A program made the translations under genes and the position numbers. Shown here in pieces: positions 20,269 through 30,172 of a stretch of 64,000 nt of DNA. The DNA comes from Bathynomus jamesi (Eukaryota > Arthropoda > Malacostraca > Isopoda > Cirolanidae): NCBI GenBank assembly GCA_023014485.1, contig JAJOZX010003307.1, forward strand, positions 17,501 through 81,500, in the 5' to 3' direction. The notes beneath the pieces are model-generated. The model was given only the letters and a program-made list of their open reading frames with translations. It did no database searches and was not told the DNA's origin. The number at the start of each line of letters is the position of its first letter. The first letter of the stretch is position 1.

Positions 20269-20666
20269 CACTTAGTCTTGTAGGCAGCCCAGGAATCACT
20301 ATAAATCACAGAGCCAGGCCTAATGTACTTCTGAATGAGTGGAATGAGTGTTCCATTCCGGTACGAAAGTAATTCAAATTCGAAATGGATGGAGCGCAGT
20401 GATTGGGGCAGACATGTAACGAACACACACTAGATACACACCAAAAAAATGTTTATATCTCGAAAACGAAGCATTTGCGACGGAAACGCTATAGAAGGAA
20501 AGTGTCTTAGAATTTAAAAATCTACTTAATGAACATATAATAATTGCTGGATGTTAGACGGGTGTAATACTATAATAATACCCAAAATACTTCAAAATTA
20601 ACCAGAAAAGTTTGCACTCATCTTTTATTTAAAGTCACAAAAATATTGCGACAACCTAACCACTCA

Positions 20667-21311
20667 TCAATGGCGTACAGTTGACCTAACTGGGCCTTCA
20701 ATTAACCTAACTGGGCCTTCAATTAACCTAACTGGGCCTTCAATTAACCTAACTGGGCCTTCACTTAACCTAACTGGGCCTTCAGTTGACCTAACTGGGC
20801 CTTCAGTTGACCTAACTGGGCCTTCAGTTGACCTAACTGGGCCTTCAGTTGACCTAACTGGGCCTTCAGTTGACCTAACTGGGCCTTCAGTTGACCTAAC
20901 TGGGCCTTCAGTTGACCTAACTGGGCACACTTCACAATTAAGCTCCTCACCTTCATAATCAGAAGATAATTCAAAGGTTTTAATTTTTGTGGCATTAACT
21001 GGCATAAATTGGTGAAACTTTTGGTTTCCAATTAGTTCGATACTATTTTCAAATCCTTTGCTTAGGAATTTTGCCACTTTTTCTATTTCTTCACATTTAA
21101 TTAAAAAGAATTTGATATTCTCCAAATTTTCACAGCAAAAATGAAACATTGCCTCTGGTGTTATGATTTGATCATTGAAAGTTCTTTGCAAGCTTACTCT
21201 GACTACAGCTCTTTTGACTGTTCCACCAATTCCATCATAAGCACTTTTGCCATGACTTGTGGCAAAAAAAATGCCACTCACAATTGAGCCTAAAGTCATC
21301 TGGGTAATTTT
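20667..21311 (-). pseudogene. C-terminal part of a large transposon protein (ATSHGK family)
   Basis: Reads DDFRLNCEWHFFATSHGK, then YDGIGGTVKRAVVRVSLQR and ITPEAMFHF, followed by a divergent region ending EGEELNCEVCPV. A poly-T run near 21271 costs one base of frame just upstream of FFATSHGK. The reading then enters a tandem array giving the heptad GPVRSTE about 12 times, which is minisatellite rather than ancestral protein. Its N-terminal parts are at 22198-22602, 26153-27016, 27803-27935 and 28159-28449. This protein family is frequent in arthropod and cnidarian genomes (recollection); I cannot name its superfamily. Confidence 0.68.
20679..20925. repeat. 21-bp minisatellite, about 12 copies
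   Basis: Unit TGACCTAACTGGGCCTTCAGT with variants (CAATTA, CACTTA) in the left copies. Because 21 is divisible by 3, it remains open on the minus strand in two frames (GPVRSTE and QLKAQLG heptads). Confidence 0.93.
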
Positions 21312-21674
21312 TTACTATCACTCCGGTCTCTTCAATTCCTATAATTTATACATCAATGGATTCGTTATTACACCAGGAATGCGATTTGGATAGTCTCAAG
21401 TGAGGGAACTGGCCCAAAACTAAGTTAGGACAGGAAGTTTGTTTTGGGGTATAAGTGTGAAAAAATACCCTAAAATGCGGGTAATTCCTTCAGTAGAGAC
21501 TATCTAGGGCGCATTCACGATGTAAAAACGAATCCATTGATATATAAATTATGGAAATTGTAGAAACAGCCAACATGAGTGACCTAAAAGGTATATATAT
21601 ACATTTATATATATGTAGTAAAACGAACACTATATATTCACTGTATATATTATATATACCGTAAAACTAAACTA

Positions 21675-21724
21675 TACTAACCTAACCTAACCTAACCTAA
21701 CCTAACCTACCTAACCTAACCTAA
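21675..21724. repeat. (CCTAA)n, telomere-type repeat
   Basis: About ten CCTAA units with one missing pair of bases, i.e. (TTAGG)n on the other strand. This is the canonical arthropod telomere pentamer. It lies inside the Merlin-like element. Confidence 0.9.
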
Positions 21725-21726
21725 TT

Positions 21727-21915
21727 TTAGGTACTACTCTTACCTGTATACTTATTACCACAAACAATACCTTCCTTGTTTTTCTTAGGGCATATAAATT
21801 CTTTTAGCAATACACCGTGTTCTACATAAAAATTAAATTCAGCCTCTTCATCATCAAAAAATTTGCATGAAGTTAAACACAGTGAATAATTACAACCATC
21901 GCAAACCGACGCCAC
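21727..21915 (-). pseudogene. Merlin-like transposase N-terminus, 62 aa
   Basis: Starts MASVCDGCNYS and contains EAEFNFYVEHGVLLKEFICPKKN. The x-EHGVL-x-C pattern resembles the zinc-ribbon start of IS1016/Merlin transposases. The second Cys pair is imperfect (CGNKY). No catalytic region remains. Weak call, supported by the 8-bp target duplication of the element that contains it. Confidence 0.45.
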
Positions 21916-22197
21916 CGTGACACTAAAATGTTATGAGTTCAGGTCAAACCACCCAATTTTGTTAGCGGTACCTTCCTAACCTTTGTGGGATCAGTCATTT
22001 TATCACTCACAAAACATGATCCGCGATTTTATCGCTCAAAAAAATAATTTCTTAACATTAATTTTATAGCTTTAATCGGCATTTGCCTTCATATTGTACT
22101 TAATAAAAGTTGTTTAAAAAAATATAGAGAGTCTTATGGTAAACTTTATTTTCAGTTTCCAGAGACCGGACTGATAGTAAAAAATTACCGTCATCTG

Positions 22198-22602
22198 TGT
22201 GTCTGCATATATTGACAAAGTTGAATTGATTCTTATATTGGCCTGCACATTAACCTTTACAACCTTTGGTTAGTTTCCGCCCGAATTGTTTATTCTGAAG
22301 GTTGTCAAGCTTTTCACTCCACATTCATCAGTAAAATAATGTAACTTGTTAATGTGAGGATGAAACTTCTTTGTCTAGAATGAGGGCATTTAAAAATGAG
22401 TAGACCATGGTTGTATTATGTTTGGTGTCAGGTGAAAGAAAGCAGTAGCTTGTGTGTAGTTTCGTTAGTTGTAGTATTCTTCCAGTAAATTACAAATGGG
22501 TGCACTGTACATTGACTATTTTCCCAGTGGAAGCCTTGTGCTGCATCTTGTACAATGAAAGAATAGTTTTCTGAAAAATTGCATAAAACTGTTGCTTCAT
22601 TG
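22198..22602 (-). pseudogene. Middle part of the ATSHGK-family transposon gene
   Basis: Directly continues the frame ending LKNSLPYNEA at 26153 once the hAT and one copy of its duplication are removed: TVLCNFSENYSF, VQDAAQGFHWENSQCT and HPFVIYW follow. Then, after frame changes, DTKHNTTMVYSFLNAL and INKLHYFTDECG. The acidic QDAAQGFHW and FTDECG blocks are candidates for catalytic residues of a DDE nuclease. The reading stops at the Merlin-like insertion. Confidence 0.68.
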
Positions 22603-22900
22603 CAGACATGGGGTCATTGCAAGGTTTATCATTATCATTAGCTACCAGAAATTTTTCATTACCATTACAGCATTTTTGTTTCATTATTATTACATTATCA
22701 TTACAGCTCTTCATTACAATACTGAATATATTAAATAAGCACTCCACCGGTGCACTGGAGGCAGGGATGCAAAGATGCTTGGCAGCAAGAACAGATACGT
22801 CAGGATACAGATGTGCATTGTCCCTCCACCATGTCAGGGGATTGCAGTCCTCGTCAATGCAGGGCTGGTCAAGGTAGCTGTCCACCTGGCTGACAATAGG
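22603..22900 (-). pseudogene. hAT transposase C-terminal fragment
   Basis: Minus strand reads LTWWRDNAHLYPDVSVLAAKHL and CIPASSAPVECLFN, the hAT dimerisation block. The residue after VE is C rather than the usual R, and the catalytic Glu is kept in PVE. The remainder runs into subterminal repeats. Upstream coding is lost or displaced by the nested element. Confidence 0.82.
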
Positions 22901-22985
22901 GTTCTGAGAAGCTTTAGAGGGAGCTGGAGCAGCACCACTTGCACCACTTTGGTGCTGGCTGGGACTAGGAGGAATCAGAAAGCAA

Positions 22986-23024
22986 TATATATATATATAT
23001 ATATATTATATATTAATTATATAT
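22986..23024. repeat. (TA)n tract, target of the nested element
   Basis: Alternating T/A interrupted by TTAATT. It resumes at 25987 after the nested element. Confidence 0.85.
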
Positions 23025-25986
23025 TAGGGTGGTCCACTCTTATAGGGGTGGAATTTTTTTTTGTGATTTGTTTTTATTGCTGGGTTGTAACTTATGAGGA
23101 TGGATGAGAAAACACCTCTGGGAAAGTTTTATTTGAATCAGTTAATTTGTAGGGGTAGCACATGACACTTGAAGTTTTGGTATAATCTGAAAATCACAGC
23201 AAAGTTAATCTTGGTGATAGTACATGACTATTAGGGTAACTAACAATTCCGAAATGAATTGACTAACAATTCCCTCTGCACCTCATTTGATCTTTGTTTT
23301 CTCGCCCAGTTGCCAGGCTGACTTCAGTGGTTGAGGAAACTGCTTCCTGTAGTTAGCAACAACTTGCAGGAGATACTGCAGTTGTTCCTCATTCCTGGTG
23401 TGGCAGCCGTTGTATTCATTAATGAGAGCAACCCCCCTCTCTGCATGATCGTTCACGACAGAGAGGTTTGCCACTGATTTCTTTGCTATTTGGTAATCAG
23501 GATCACTGTCCCAATCCCGCACCTCCTTCCTCATGTATCCCACACCTGACCCCAGAGACAACAGCAGTCTTTTTGAGTTTGCTGTTGCTAGTGACTCAAT
23601 TGAAGCCTCCTCAGCAACACCTTTCCTTCTCTTCTGGCAATCAGGCTTTCCTTCAACTTCCTCCATCGCCTTCACCATTGCTGTTTTAGTCTCTTCAGAC
23701 ACCTCAGGATCGAAAATCGCGAGGCCCACCATCTCCTCCGAAAGATACCAAAGATGACCGCTGAGTTTTTTTAATGCCACTTCCGAAATTTTGGGGTCAT
23801 GGTATTCCCGAAGACTCTGCAGAAGACCGAGGTCGCTGCAAGGCGCAGCAGCAGCTATTGGCGCTGTCATCCATGCCTGCAGGTAGATGGAAACAGTGAA
23901 GACACTGACATCCTTAAGACACTTTTGCTCTCGTGGAATGAGGGCTGGGATTTGTCCCCTGAACAGCCACATCTTCAATGAATAGATCACCTTAGATAAC
24001 CATCTGGCTTGGTGCATGGGGCCAGGTCGCTTGAAGGTGTAGTTGTCAATGCTCCCTCCCAAGAAAATGAGGACAGATCGAGGAATTCCTGATAGTCATC
24101 TCGAAAGGATTTTGAGGAGTGTTTTTCCTCAGCAAAGCGGAGAATCCAATCTCTAATGGGGGCCAAGAGTAGATGCACCTCTTCATCATCCCATCCGGTG
24201 CCGTATGTTCCTGTGTCGATGAAGGTCCATTTGCTCTGAAACCTGCTGAACAATGGAACATCAGGTCCACTCGTTGGGCCATAGCAAGCAGTGAAAACTC
24301 CACCGATCATCACTTCCATGATGTGATGATGGCAGGCAAAATGGAGAAGGTCTTTCTTCAACTTCTGCTCCAACAACACACACGCTCCATTCAAACGACC
24401 AGCATTGGAGCAGTGGTGTCGAAACACATCCCACGATAGATTCTTCGAGGCCCCAATCAGTCAATAATTCAAAAACTGCGCTGGCTTGGTGTTCTCCTGA
24501 TCCAGTTGGTATTTTGGGGACTCCAAGGAGCTGAGATTGACCCAAAAGGAGGAAATGAGCACAGGCAGCCGATCCACATGCGCATGGTCTCTGGTGTTGA
24601 GGAGGTCTGGAATAAGTTTTCCATCCCAGTGGATGATTGCAGGACCGGACTGAAAGGAAGCTTTTAGGCTACTGCAGATCATGATCCGATGTCGTTCTCT
24701 CTGCCGTTTGATGGAGGTCCGGGTGATGTTAAAATTCATTGGGCTGTGGCCAAGGCTCAATGCAGTCTCTGCTATTATGTAGGTTGCCATCCTGTCCGTA
24801 GTGTGTGTCCGATCTAGGGCAGTAGCTAGATTTGATGTTATCACATTCTTGACTCTTTTCACCTGTTTTGGAGGTCGCTTTCCACCTTTTGCCCATTCAT
24901 CTTCGGTGGAGGATGACTTGTCAGTGACTGAGGATTCTGTTGAGGACACCAATACTGCTGTACCCGACGTTGATGCACCTTCATTGACTGCCTGCAATAC
25001 AATCGAAGAAAATGGACAATTAGTGTTAATGAACAACCTAATCATTGCAATCAAATGAAAGTAGGAATTTGAAGAACAATCTCACCTTTCTCTTTCGCAT
25101 CTCCTCCTCCATCTCCTGTGGGCAGCTTGTTTTTCTTTTTCTGCTGTTTTTCTGTCTACTCCCACCATGCATCCCCGTCTTCCAGGCTCTCGCTGGGCCA
25201 GCAAGAAGGCCTTGTCTTCTGGGTTTTTGATTAGAGACAAGGATCAGCATGTGCCATATCAAATAGGTTCCGAAGTGTCTCCTTGAATCCCTCTTCGTTG
25301 TACACCTAAATATAAATAATAAATATATATAATATATATATGATAAATGTATTGACTATTGTACAGTATAATATGTCGTACTCTCGAGAAACTATTTTAT
25401 TTATCATTGATCATCCAACTCACCTGCTTCTGGCTCCTCCTCATTCGTCCTTTTTTTATTTTGATCCAATCTTGGTGAAGGTCCAAGATCTTTTGGATTC
25501 CTTTGTATTTTTCCCTTGTCAGGATTTGAGTCTTTGTTCCAAAATATTTCAAGTTGATCCCATACTACTTGAGCACTTTCCTTCAACTCCTTCTTGAGAT
25601 TAGTGTGGTGATGAAGGAAGCATGACAATACTTCTCCACGTGATGGTAATTTGCTTCCAAGAAGCGTGTCCTTCACTTTATCTCCTTCAAGGAGATAAAA
25701 GCAAGAGCTTCGAACTTGAGTCATCATATATCCAACCACTAAACACAACCAATGAACACTACACCAATAATCTGTCAAGGAAAAGATGTATTACTGGAAC
25801 TGGAACATAATATACAAGTAAATCTACTAGGTAGTGCAAAAGTGCAAAAATGAAGTACTGTGTGCTACCCCTAAAAAAGTGATTGATTTGGGAAAAAATT
25901 GGCCAGAGGTGTTTTCTCATTCATCCTCACAAGTTACCGCCCGGCAATAACAAAAAATCAAAACTTCAATTTTATGGACCACCCTA
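23025..25986 (-). mobile_element. TAGGGTG-type DNA transposon, copy 2
   Basis: Inverted ends TAGGGTGGTCCA / TGGACCACCCTA, with TA-rich flanks on both sides (a 7 of 8 base match is seen). Internally it carries a transposase of the same family as copies 1 and 3 on the minus strand, interrupted by frame breaks and by TA-rich introns or gaps near 25300-25340. It is nested in the hAT. Confidence 0.8.
23283..25262 (-). pseudogene. Transposase of the HWDGK/ARWMA family, copy 2
   Basis: Reading down: a basic N-terminal exon (25262-25083) ending at a GTGAG donor, then 25054-24461 with IIHWDGKLIPDLL, then GACVLLEQKLKKDLLHFACHHHIMEV (24427 on), PGPMHQARWLSKVIYSLKMWLF, HLWYLSEEMVGLAIFDPEVSEE, and NDHAERGVALINEY with RNEEQLQYLL. 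The second catalytic Asp (FDTT) region near 24400-24450 is frameshifted. Four or more breaks; inactive. An additional open frame at 25404-25778 may be an N-terminal exon. Confidence 0.65.
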
Positions 25987-26152
25987 ATATATATATATTA
26001 TTGAAATTACACTGTAATGAAAATGTAATGATTCATTACAGACCTTTCATTACCATTATTGCCTCGAAATTTCTTTCATTACATTATCATTACAAGAGAT
26101 TTGTAATTAATTATAATTAATTACCATTACAATGATAATGACCCCATGTCTG

Positions 26153-27016
26153 CTTCATTGTAGGGTAAACTATTTTTTAAACTTTTGAGAAAATCATTTT
26201 GAGATTTGGCCACATAATGATGATGAGTTAAATTTGCTATTTTTGTGCTTAAAGAACCAATAAAATCTTCAATTGATTCTACTTTTTCCACCAAAGTGCA
26301 ACGGTCAGTAGAAACCCATTGTTTATATTTAATCATGTCATATTCTATCTCATGTATATTTTCAATATTTATTAAGAATTCTGTAACTCCTTGTTCTTTG
26401 GGGCATAAATTACATTTGTGCATCATGCAGTTTCTATTGCTGATGTCACACACCCTTTTTTCCATCAAAACTTTATAATCAAGCCCTTTGATACCCATAG
26501 CAGAGAACTGGAGCTTAGCATTCTGATTACAAACACATACTGTGTTTTCCCCCTGATCCAGCTAAAACACAGTGTTTGGGTCAAATACATGCAAAAATTG
26601 AAAATCCTATTGGAGGGTTCTCTGGGTTTTCCTTGTAGATGTTATATGCTTCTCTTAAATTCATTAGTACAAGTCTTTTTTGAACACTTACCTTTTCTCC
26701 AGTATTGTAGTCTCTCTTTCTCAGACTGTCTTTTTTGCCTGGACAAATATGGCTGATCTCATCTGATTCATAGAATGATCTAACTAGCTTTTTGGTGGAT
26801 TTTGTGACAACTTTCCCTTTTGACATAGCTGGAACTTCTGGAATAATCCCATACTTCTTTTTCAAACTTCTCTTTTTGACTAAATATTTTGTTGCTTGAA
26901 ATGTTTGCGCTGTTTCTGTGATAGTATGTGGAGAAATGCTCAGTATTTGAAGTTTTCAATCATAACTATCAGTAGAATGAAAAGCCTCCACAAATTCTTG
27001 CATGAGATGATGGTAT
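26153..27016 (-). pseudogene. Exon 3 of the ATSHGK-family transposon gene
   Basis: Begins after a TTTTTCAG acceptor at 27017-27024 and reads YHHLMQEFVEAFHS, VKKRSLKKKYGI, SFYESDEISHICPGKKDSLRK, KRLVLMNLREAY and, after small breaks, VCDISNRNCMMHKCNLCP and HHYVAKSQNDFLKSLK. Cys/His spacing suggests a zinc-stabilised fold. The exon is cut at NSLPYNEA by the hAT at 22603-26152 and resumes at 22602. Two stops (near 26960 and 26580) show decay. Confidence 0.7.
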
Positions 27017-27157
27017 CTGAAAAATACATAAAGTATTTAATGAACTATGTCTACAAAACTGATGAATTAGAGAGAATTCAAAATAAAAATTGAGATACTT
27101 GTTAAGAATGTGCTACAATGAACTTATAATTATGAAATTAATGTGACAAGTGTACAT

Positions 27158-27770
27158 TAGGGTGGATCGATTTTACATTTTTTTGATTTCCATATTCTAA
27201 TAGAGACAAAAACTTGCGCATGCATGAGAAAATAGCCTCTGCAAAATCTTAGCTTAATAGGTAATCATCTTCTGCCCCCGGCAGTGATGAAAATCATATT
27301 TTAGTAGTCAAAAACGTATTTTTCTTATAGTTTTTTAAATATTTCAATATGCGTGTGTGTTATTTCATGCCTAAGCAACGATATAAATGCTATGGGAAAT
27401 ATATAAATGCATTATTTAAGACAAAGAGCCGATCTGAAAATATGTATATAAATTACCTATTTTTTCAACATTTGACGTTGTTGCCGGGGGCAAAAGATAT
27501 TAACGTAGGACAACGCGCTTGGAAAAATGATCATATGAGGTCTTTTTCATCGACTTTATAGTTATTAGGAATAATTTTGATGCATAGTGAAATATAAGAA
27601 AATACGTTTTTGACTAGGTACTAAAATATGATTTTCATCGCTCTGCCGGGGGCAGAAGATGATTACCTATTAAGCTAAGATTTTGCAGAGGCTATTTTCT
27701 CATGCATGCACAAGTTTTTGTCTCTATTAGAATATGGAAATCGAAAAAAATGTAAAATCGATCCACCCTA
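27158..27770. mobile_element. Long-TIR foldback MITE, target duplication GTGTACAT
   Basis: Exact 8-bp duplicates GTGTACAT at 27150-27157 and 27771-27778. Arms of about 150 bp begin TAGGGTGGATCGATTTTACA and mirror at the right end. The TAGGGTGG start ties it to the TAGGGTG transposon family. No transposase. It lies in the intron between exons 2 and 3 of the minus-strand transposon gene. Confidence 0.92.
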
Positions 27771-27802
27771 GTGTACATGCAAAGTTCTCTATACATACTT
27801 AC

Positions 27803-27935
27803 CTTTTCACTTCAGAATCAAGTTTTGGAGTCTTTGTTGGGCTTTGAATCTCTGTTGATAAACTCACTTCAAGCTTTCTCTTTAGAGAACTATGTGCCTT
27901 TTCCAATGCTCACAGGCCCTTTAATTGTTTTCTTG
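27803..27935 (-). pseudogene. Exon 2 of the ATSHGK-family transposon gene
   Basis: Minus strand reads ALEKAHSSLKRKLEVSLSTE then SPTKTPKLDSEVKR and ends exactly at a GTAAGTATG donor (27802-27794). Short coiled-coil-like segment. The upstream boundary is uncertain and may be disturbed by the 60-bp hAT remnant at 27948-28007. Confidence 0.5.
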
Positions 27936-27947
27936 AGGTACTCAAAC

Positions 27948-28007
27948 CAGGGTTGGCAAAAATCCAACTGGGTTTTTGGTGTTTTTTTGGGTTTTTTGCC
28001 AACCCTG
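27948..28007. mobile_element. 60-bp hAT end-only element
   Basis: CAGGGTTGGCAAAAATCCAA and TTTTTTGCCAACCCTG face each other across 24 bp. The flanks share CTCAAAC (27941-27947; 28011-28017) but are offset by about two bases. Same termini as the hAT at 43343-44461. Confidence 0.75.
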
Positions 28008-28158
28008 AGTCTCAAACCATCTGAAATATTGTATAATAGCTACCATATATACATTATCATTTCTATTGACATTATAGCCATTAAATTAAAATTTAAATAA
28101 AAATATTAAAAATTGAGAATTAATGAATGATTGAAATGACTTTAAAACATACATACCG

Positions 28159-28449
28159 TACAGGTTTTAACTGGAGTCACATCAAGATTTGTTAGAACAT
28201 GTGAAATGTCTGTTGGTGCATCTTCACATGACAAATCTGTTTCTCTTCTACTGTCAATATCTGATGATTGGTGTACTTCCGTTGTAAATAATAATTCTGG
28301 ATCCTTGGTCAGTAGTTTGACAGTTAGAACACTATCGTATTTGGTGATAGTTTGTCTTGACCAGCATTATAAAATGCTTCACTTATAGTTCTTAAATCAC
28401 TAGACTCTTTCTTTTTGTTTTTTAAAGGGTCTTCACAGTATTTCACCAT
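28159..28449 (-). pseudogene. Exon 1 of the ATSHGK-family transposon gene
   Basis: Starts MVKYCEDPLKNKKKESSD, continues to NAGQDKLSPNTIVF, then after a one-base break DPELLFTTEVHQSSDID and ISHVLTNLDVTPVKTC, ending at a GTATGTATG donor. No domain recognised. The Met at 28449 is the most upstream in frame with the rest; a poly-T precedes it on the plus strand. No clear terminal repeat of the parent element was found in 28450-28900. Confidence 0.5.
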
Positions 28450-28451
28450 TT

Positions 28452-29182
28452 TTTTTTATAAATTTATTAAACAGGTAATCTTGTATGCAATGACATGTTC
28501 ATACTATGAATGCTGCAAACAGACTGAGGTATAATTCATATGTAATAATGATTGTAATTCATATGTAATAATATGATGTAATAAGAAGATATATTACAAA
28601 TAGGAATTAGATCTGTGTGTTAATTATTTCAAACTGGAAAAAAGTAGTTCCCTGAAAAAGAATATTTTTTGAGATATTAAATTTTAAAAAATGATATAAA
28701 TAAAAAAAATCTGATTTTAATAAAACAAAACAACTCTGATTGGTGATAAGTAAGGAAAAATGATTAAAAATAAATTTTTTGTTGATTATTTAAACTGGTT
28801 TATAACATGATACCCACCCTTTTTATTGTTTTTATTTATCAACCATAATACGAAGCTTAATATTCATAAAAAAAATTGGGTTTTAATGTCCATGGGGGGT
28901 AGGGGGTCAAGCAAATGGGGGAGATGGGGAGTAAAATTTTGAAAATTGCTTTACAAAGCTAAAATTAGTATCATTGGATAGACCTGGTCTTGCTGATTCC
29001 AAAAATGTATATTATGTTCAGTTTATGATTAACTGGATGGGAGATATTGCCTGTCAAAGTGGGCATGGTAAAGGGGGGGCCCTAAAATTTGGGGGGCAAT
29101 AACTTAAAAACTGTGGATTTGGAACACAAACTAACCCTATATACCAATTTTCACCCAAATCTGAGTCAGAGTGGTGTGTGTT

Positions 29183-29185
<3 letters not shown>
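28452..29185. other. No recognisable gene
   Basis: AT-rich with repeated ATATGTAATAATGATTGTAAT-like units near 28530-28575, and G-rich runs near 28890-28930 and 29065-29095. Stops in all frames. Confidence 0.55.
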
Positions 29186-29221
<36 letters not shown>

Positions 29222-29242
29222 GTTGGTTGGTTGGTTGGTTGA
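29186..29242. repeat. Poly-T followed by (GGTT)n
   Basis: About 35 T then five GGTT units. Looks like the reverse of a retroposon tail or a slipped microsatellite. Confidence 0.9.
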
Positions 29243-29259
29243 TCTGTCATGGAATGCCC

Positions 29260-29650
29260 CATTGCCCCAGGTATATTTCCCACACCATTACATACATTAC
29301 CACCCACCGATAATACAACCACAGTGGTTTCAAGTACTGCAACCCCAATTCTCCCAAATGCAGTGGCCAAATAATAACACCAAACAGGAACTGACATCGA
29401 CCTGGAAATGACCACTGTATAGGAAAACTGAACATAGAAATTAGAAATCCAATAAATGTTTTATACACAAATATTCAAGGCCTCTACGTGGACCCATGCA
29501 GGCTGTAAATTATAATACTTGCAGAATTTAGCTACAAAATCCAGCATAGATATTATATTCCTAATGGAAACACACTTGCATAAATACAAAAAATGTAGGA
29601 TGGAGGTTATGGCAATTGAACAATTAAAGCTGTGGTAAAAACAGTAAAGT
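29260..29650 (+). pseudogene. LINE 5' fragment reaching into the endonuclease
   Basis: Around 29455-29610 the plus strand reads YTNIQGLYVDP and, after one frame change, DIIFLMETHLHKYKKC, the opening blocks of a LINE endonuclease (T-N-x-x-G-L and the x-L-x-E-T-H motif with catalytic Glu). A proline/glutamine-rich frame before it (29251-29410) may be the end of ORF1. No RT follows. Decayed fragment. Confidence 0.5.
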
Positions 29651-30172
29651 TGTAAATGAAAGATTAAATTAAGATTTGTTAATTTTTGCTGGCTGTCAAT
29701 TCATTAAAAGGTACCAGTATGATGTACCAGTGTGTCCTGGCAGAAAAAACCATATATATATATAAGGCTTTGCATGTTTTGTTAATGGGACCTAGGCCTA
29801 TGAAGTACCCTACAGTAAGAACATAAGAAATTTTTATAGTGAGCATACTAGGGGCCACTTTGGCCCATCGAGGTGGCTCCACTATGTAAAAACTGCCTGT
29901 ACATTGGCAACAACCAATTTTTACAAAACTAATTAATTATCAATTTAAAACTAAAGATAGAATCTCTGGATCCAGAGGATCAAGTCATAATAGGCTACTA
30001 TCCACAAATATGTTACACTATGTTATCTATTTATAACTGACATGCAAATATATCAGATCCAAAGAATCCAGTCAATTTCATTATGGTACTCATCAATACC
30101 AGCACCTTGCCAACCAAAAATAAGTCATGGTCCATATCAATTGTGGACCAAGTCACAATTTACAACCATATA

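Larger units (their letters stand above)
19060..20635. mobile_element. Foldback structure enclosing telomere-variant satellite
   Basis: Outer arms match as inverted repeats: AACTTTTCTGGTTAATTTTGA near 19085-19106 and TCAAAATTAACCAGAAAAGT near 20591-20611, and, once the Tigger MITE at 19235-19668 is removed, TTATAGTATTACACCCGT at the left against ACGGGTGTAATACTATAA at 20557-20574. Two further palindromes sit inside the left arm. The loop holds a satellite. The sequence 20275-20555 next to it is unique-looking. No transposase is present. Whether this is one mobile element or layered insertions is inference. Confidence 0.55.
21303..22189 (-). mobile_element. Merlin-like DNA element, target duplication GTCATCTG
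   Basis: Exact 8-bp duplicates GTCATCTG at 21295-21302 and 22190-22197 flank ends GGTAATTTTTTACTATCA and its inverse. It splits the large transposon gene between its middle and C-terminal parts. Contents: a foldback-like segment at 21330-21560 (AATCCATTGATATA against TACATCAATGGATTC), (CCTAA)n, and a short zinc-binding frame. 8-bp duplications, GG ends and the small frame suggest Merlin; superfamily is inference. Confidence 0.75.
22603..26152 (-). mobile_element. hAT element, target duplication CTTCATTG, with nested transposon
   Basis: Perfect ends CAGACATGGGGTCATT / AATGACCCCATGTCTG with exact duplicates CTTCATTG at 22595-22602 and 26153-26160. Subterminal ATTACATT/AATGTAATG repeats occur at both sides. 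Only the left end retains transposase sequence. A younger TAGGGTG element occupies 23025-25986. The element at 33260-36836 has the same termini. Confidence 0.95.

Noticed and set aside
20679..20925. CRISPR-like array
   Set aside because: Units are contiguous 21-mers with no unique spacers, in an animal genome. It is a minisatellite.
28890..29100. G-rich runs as a possible regulatory or CpG island
   Set aside because: Poor in CpG, short, and next to poly-T; no promoter features seen.
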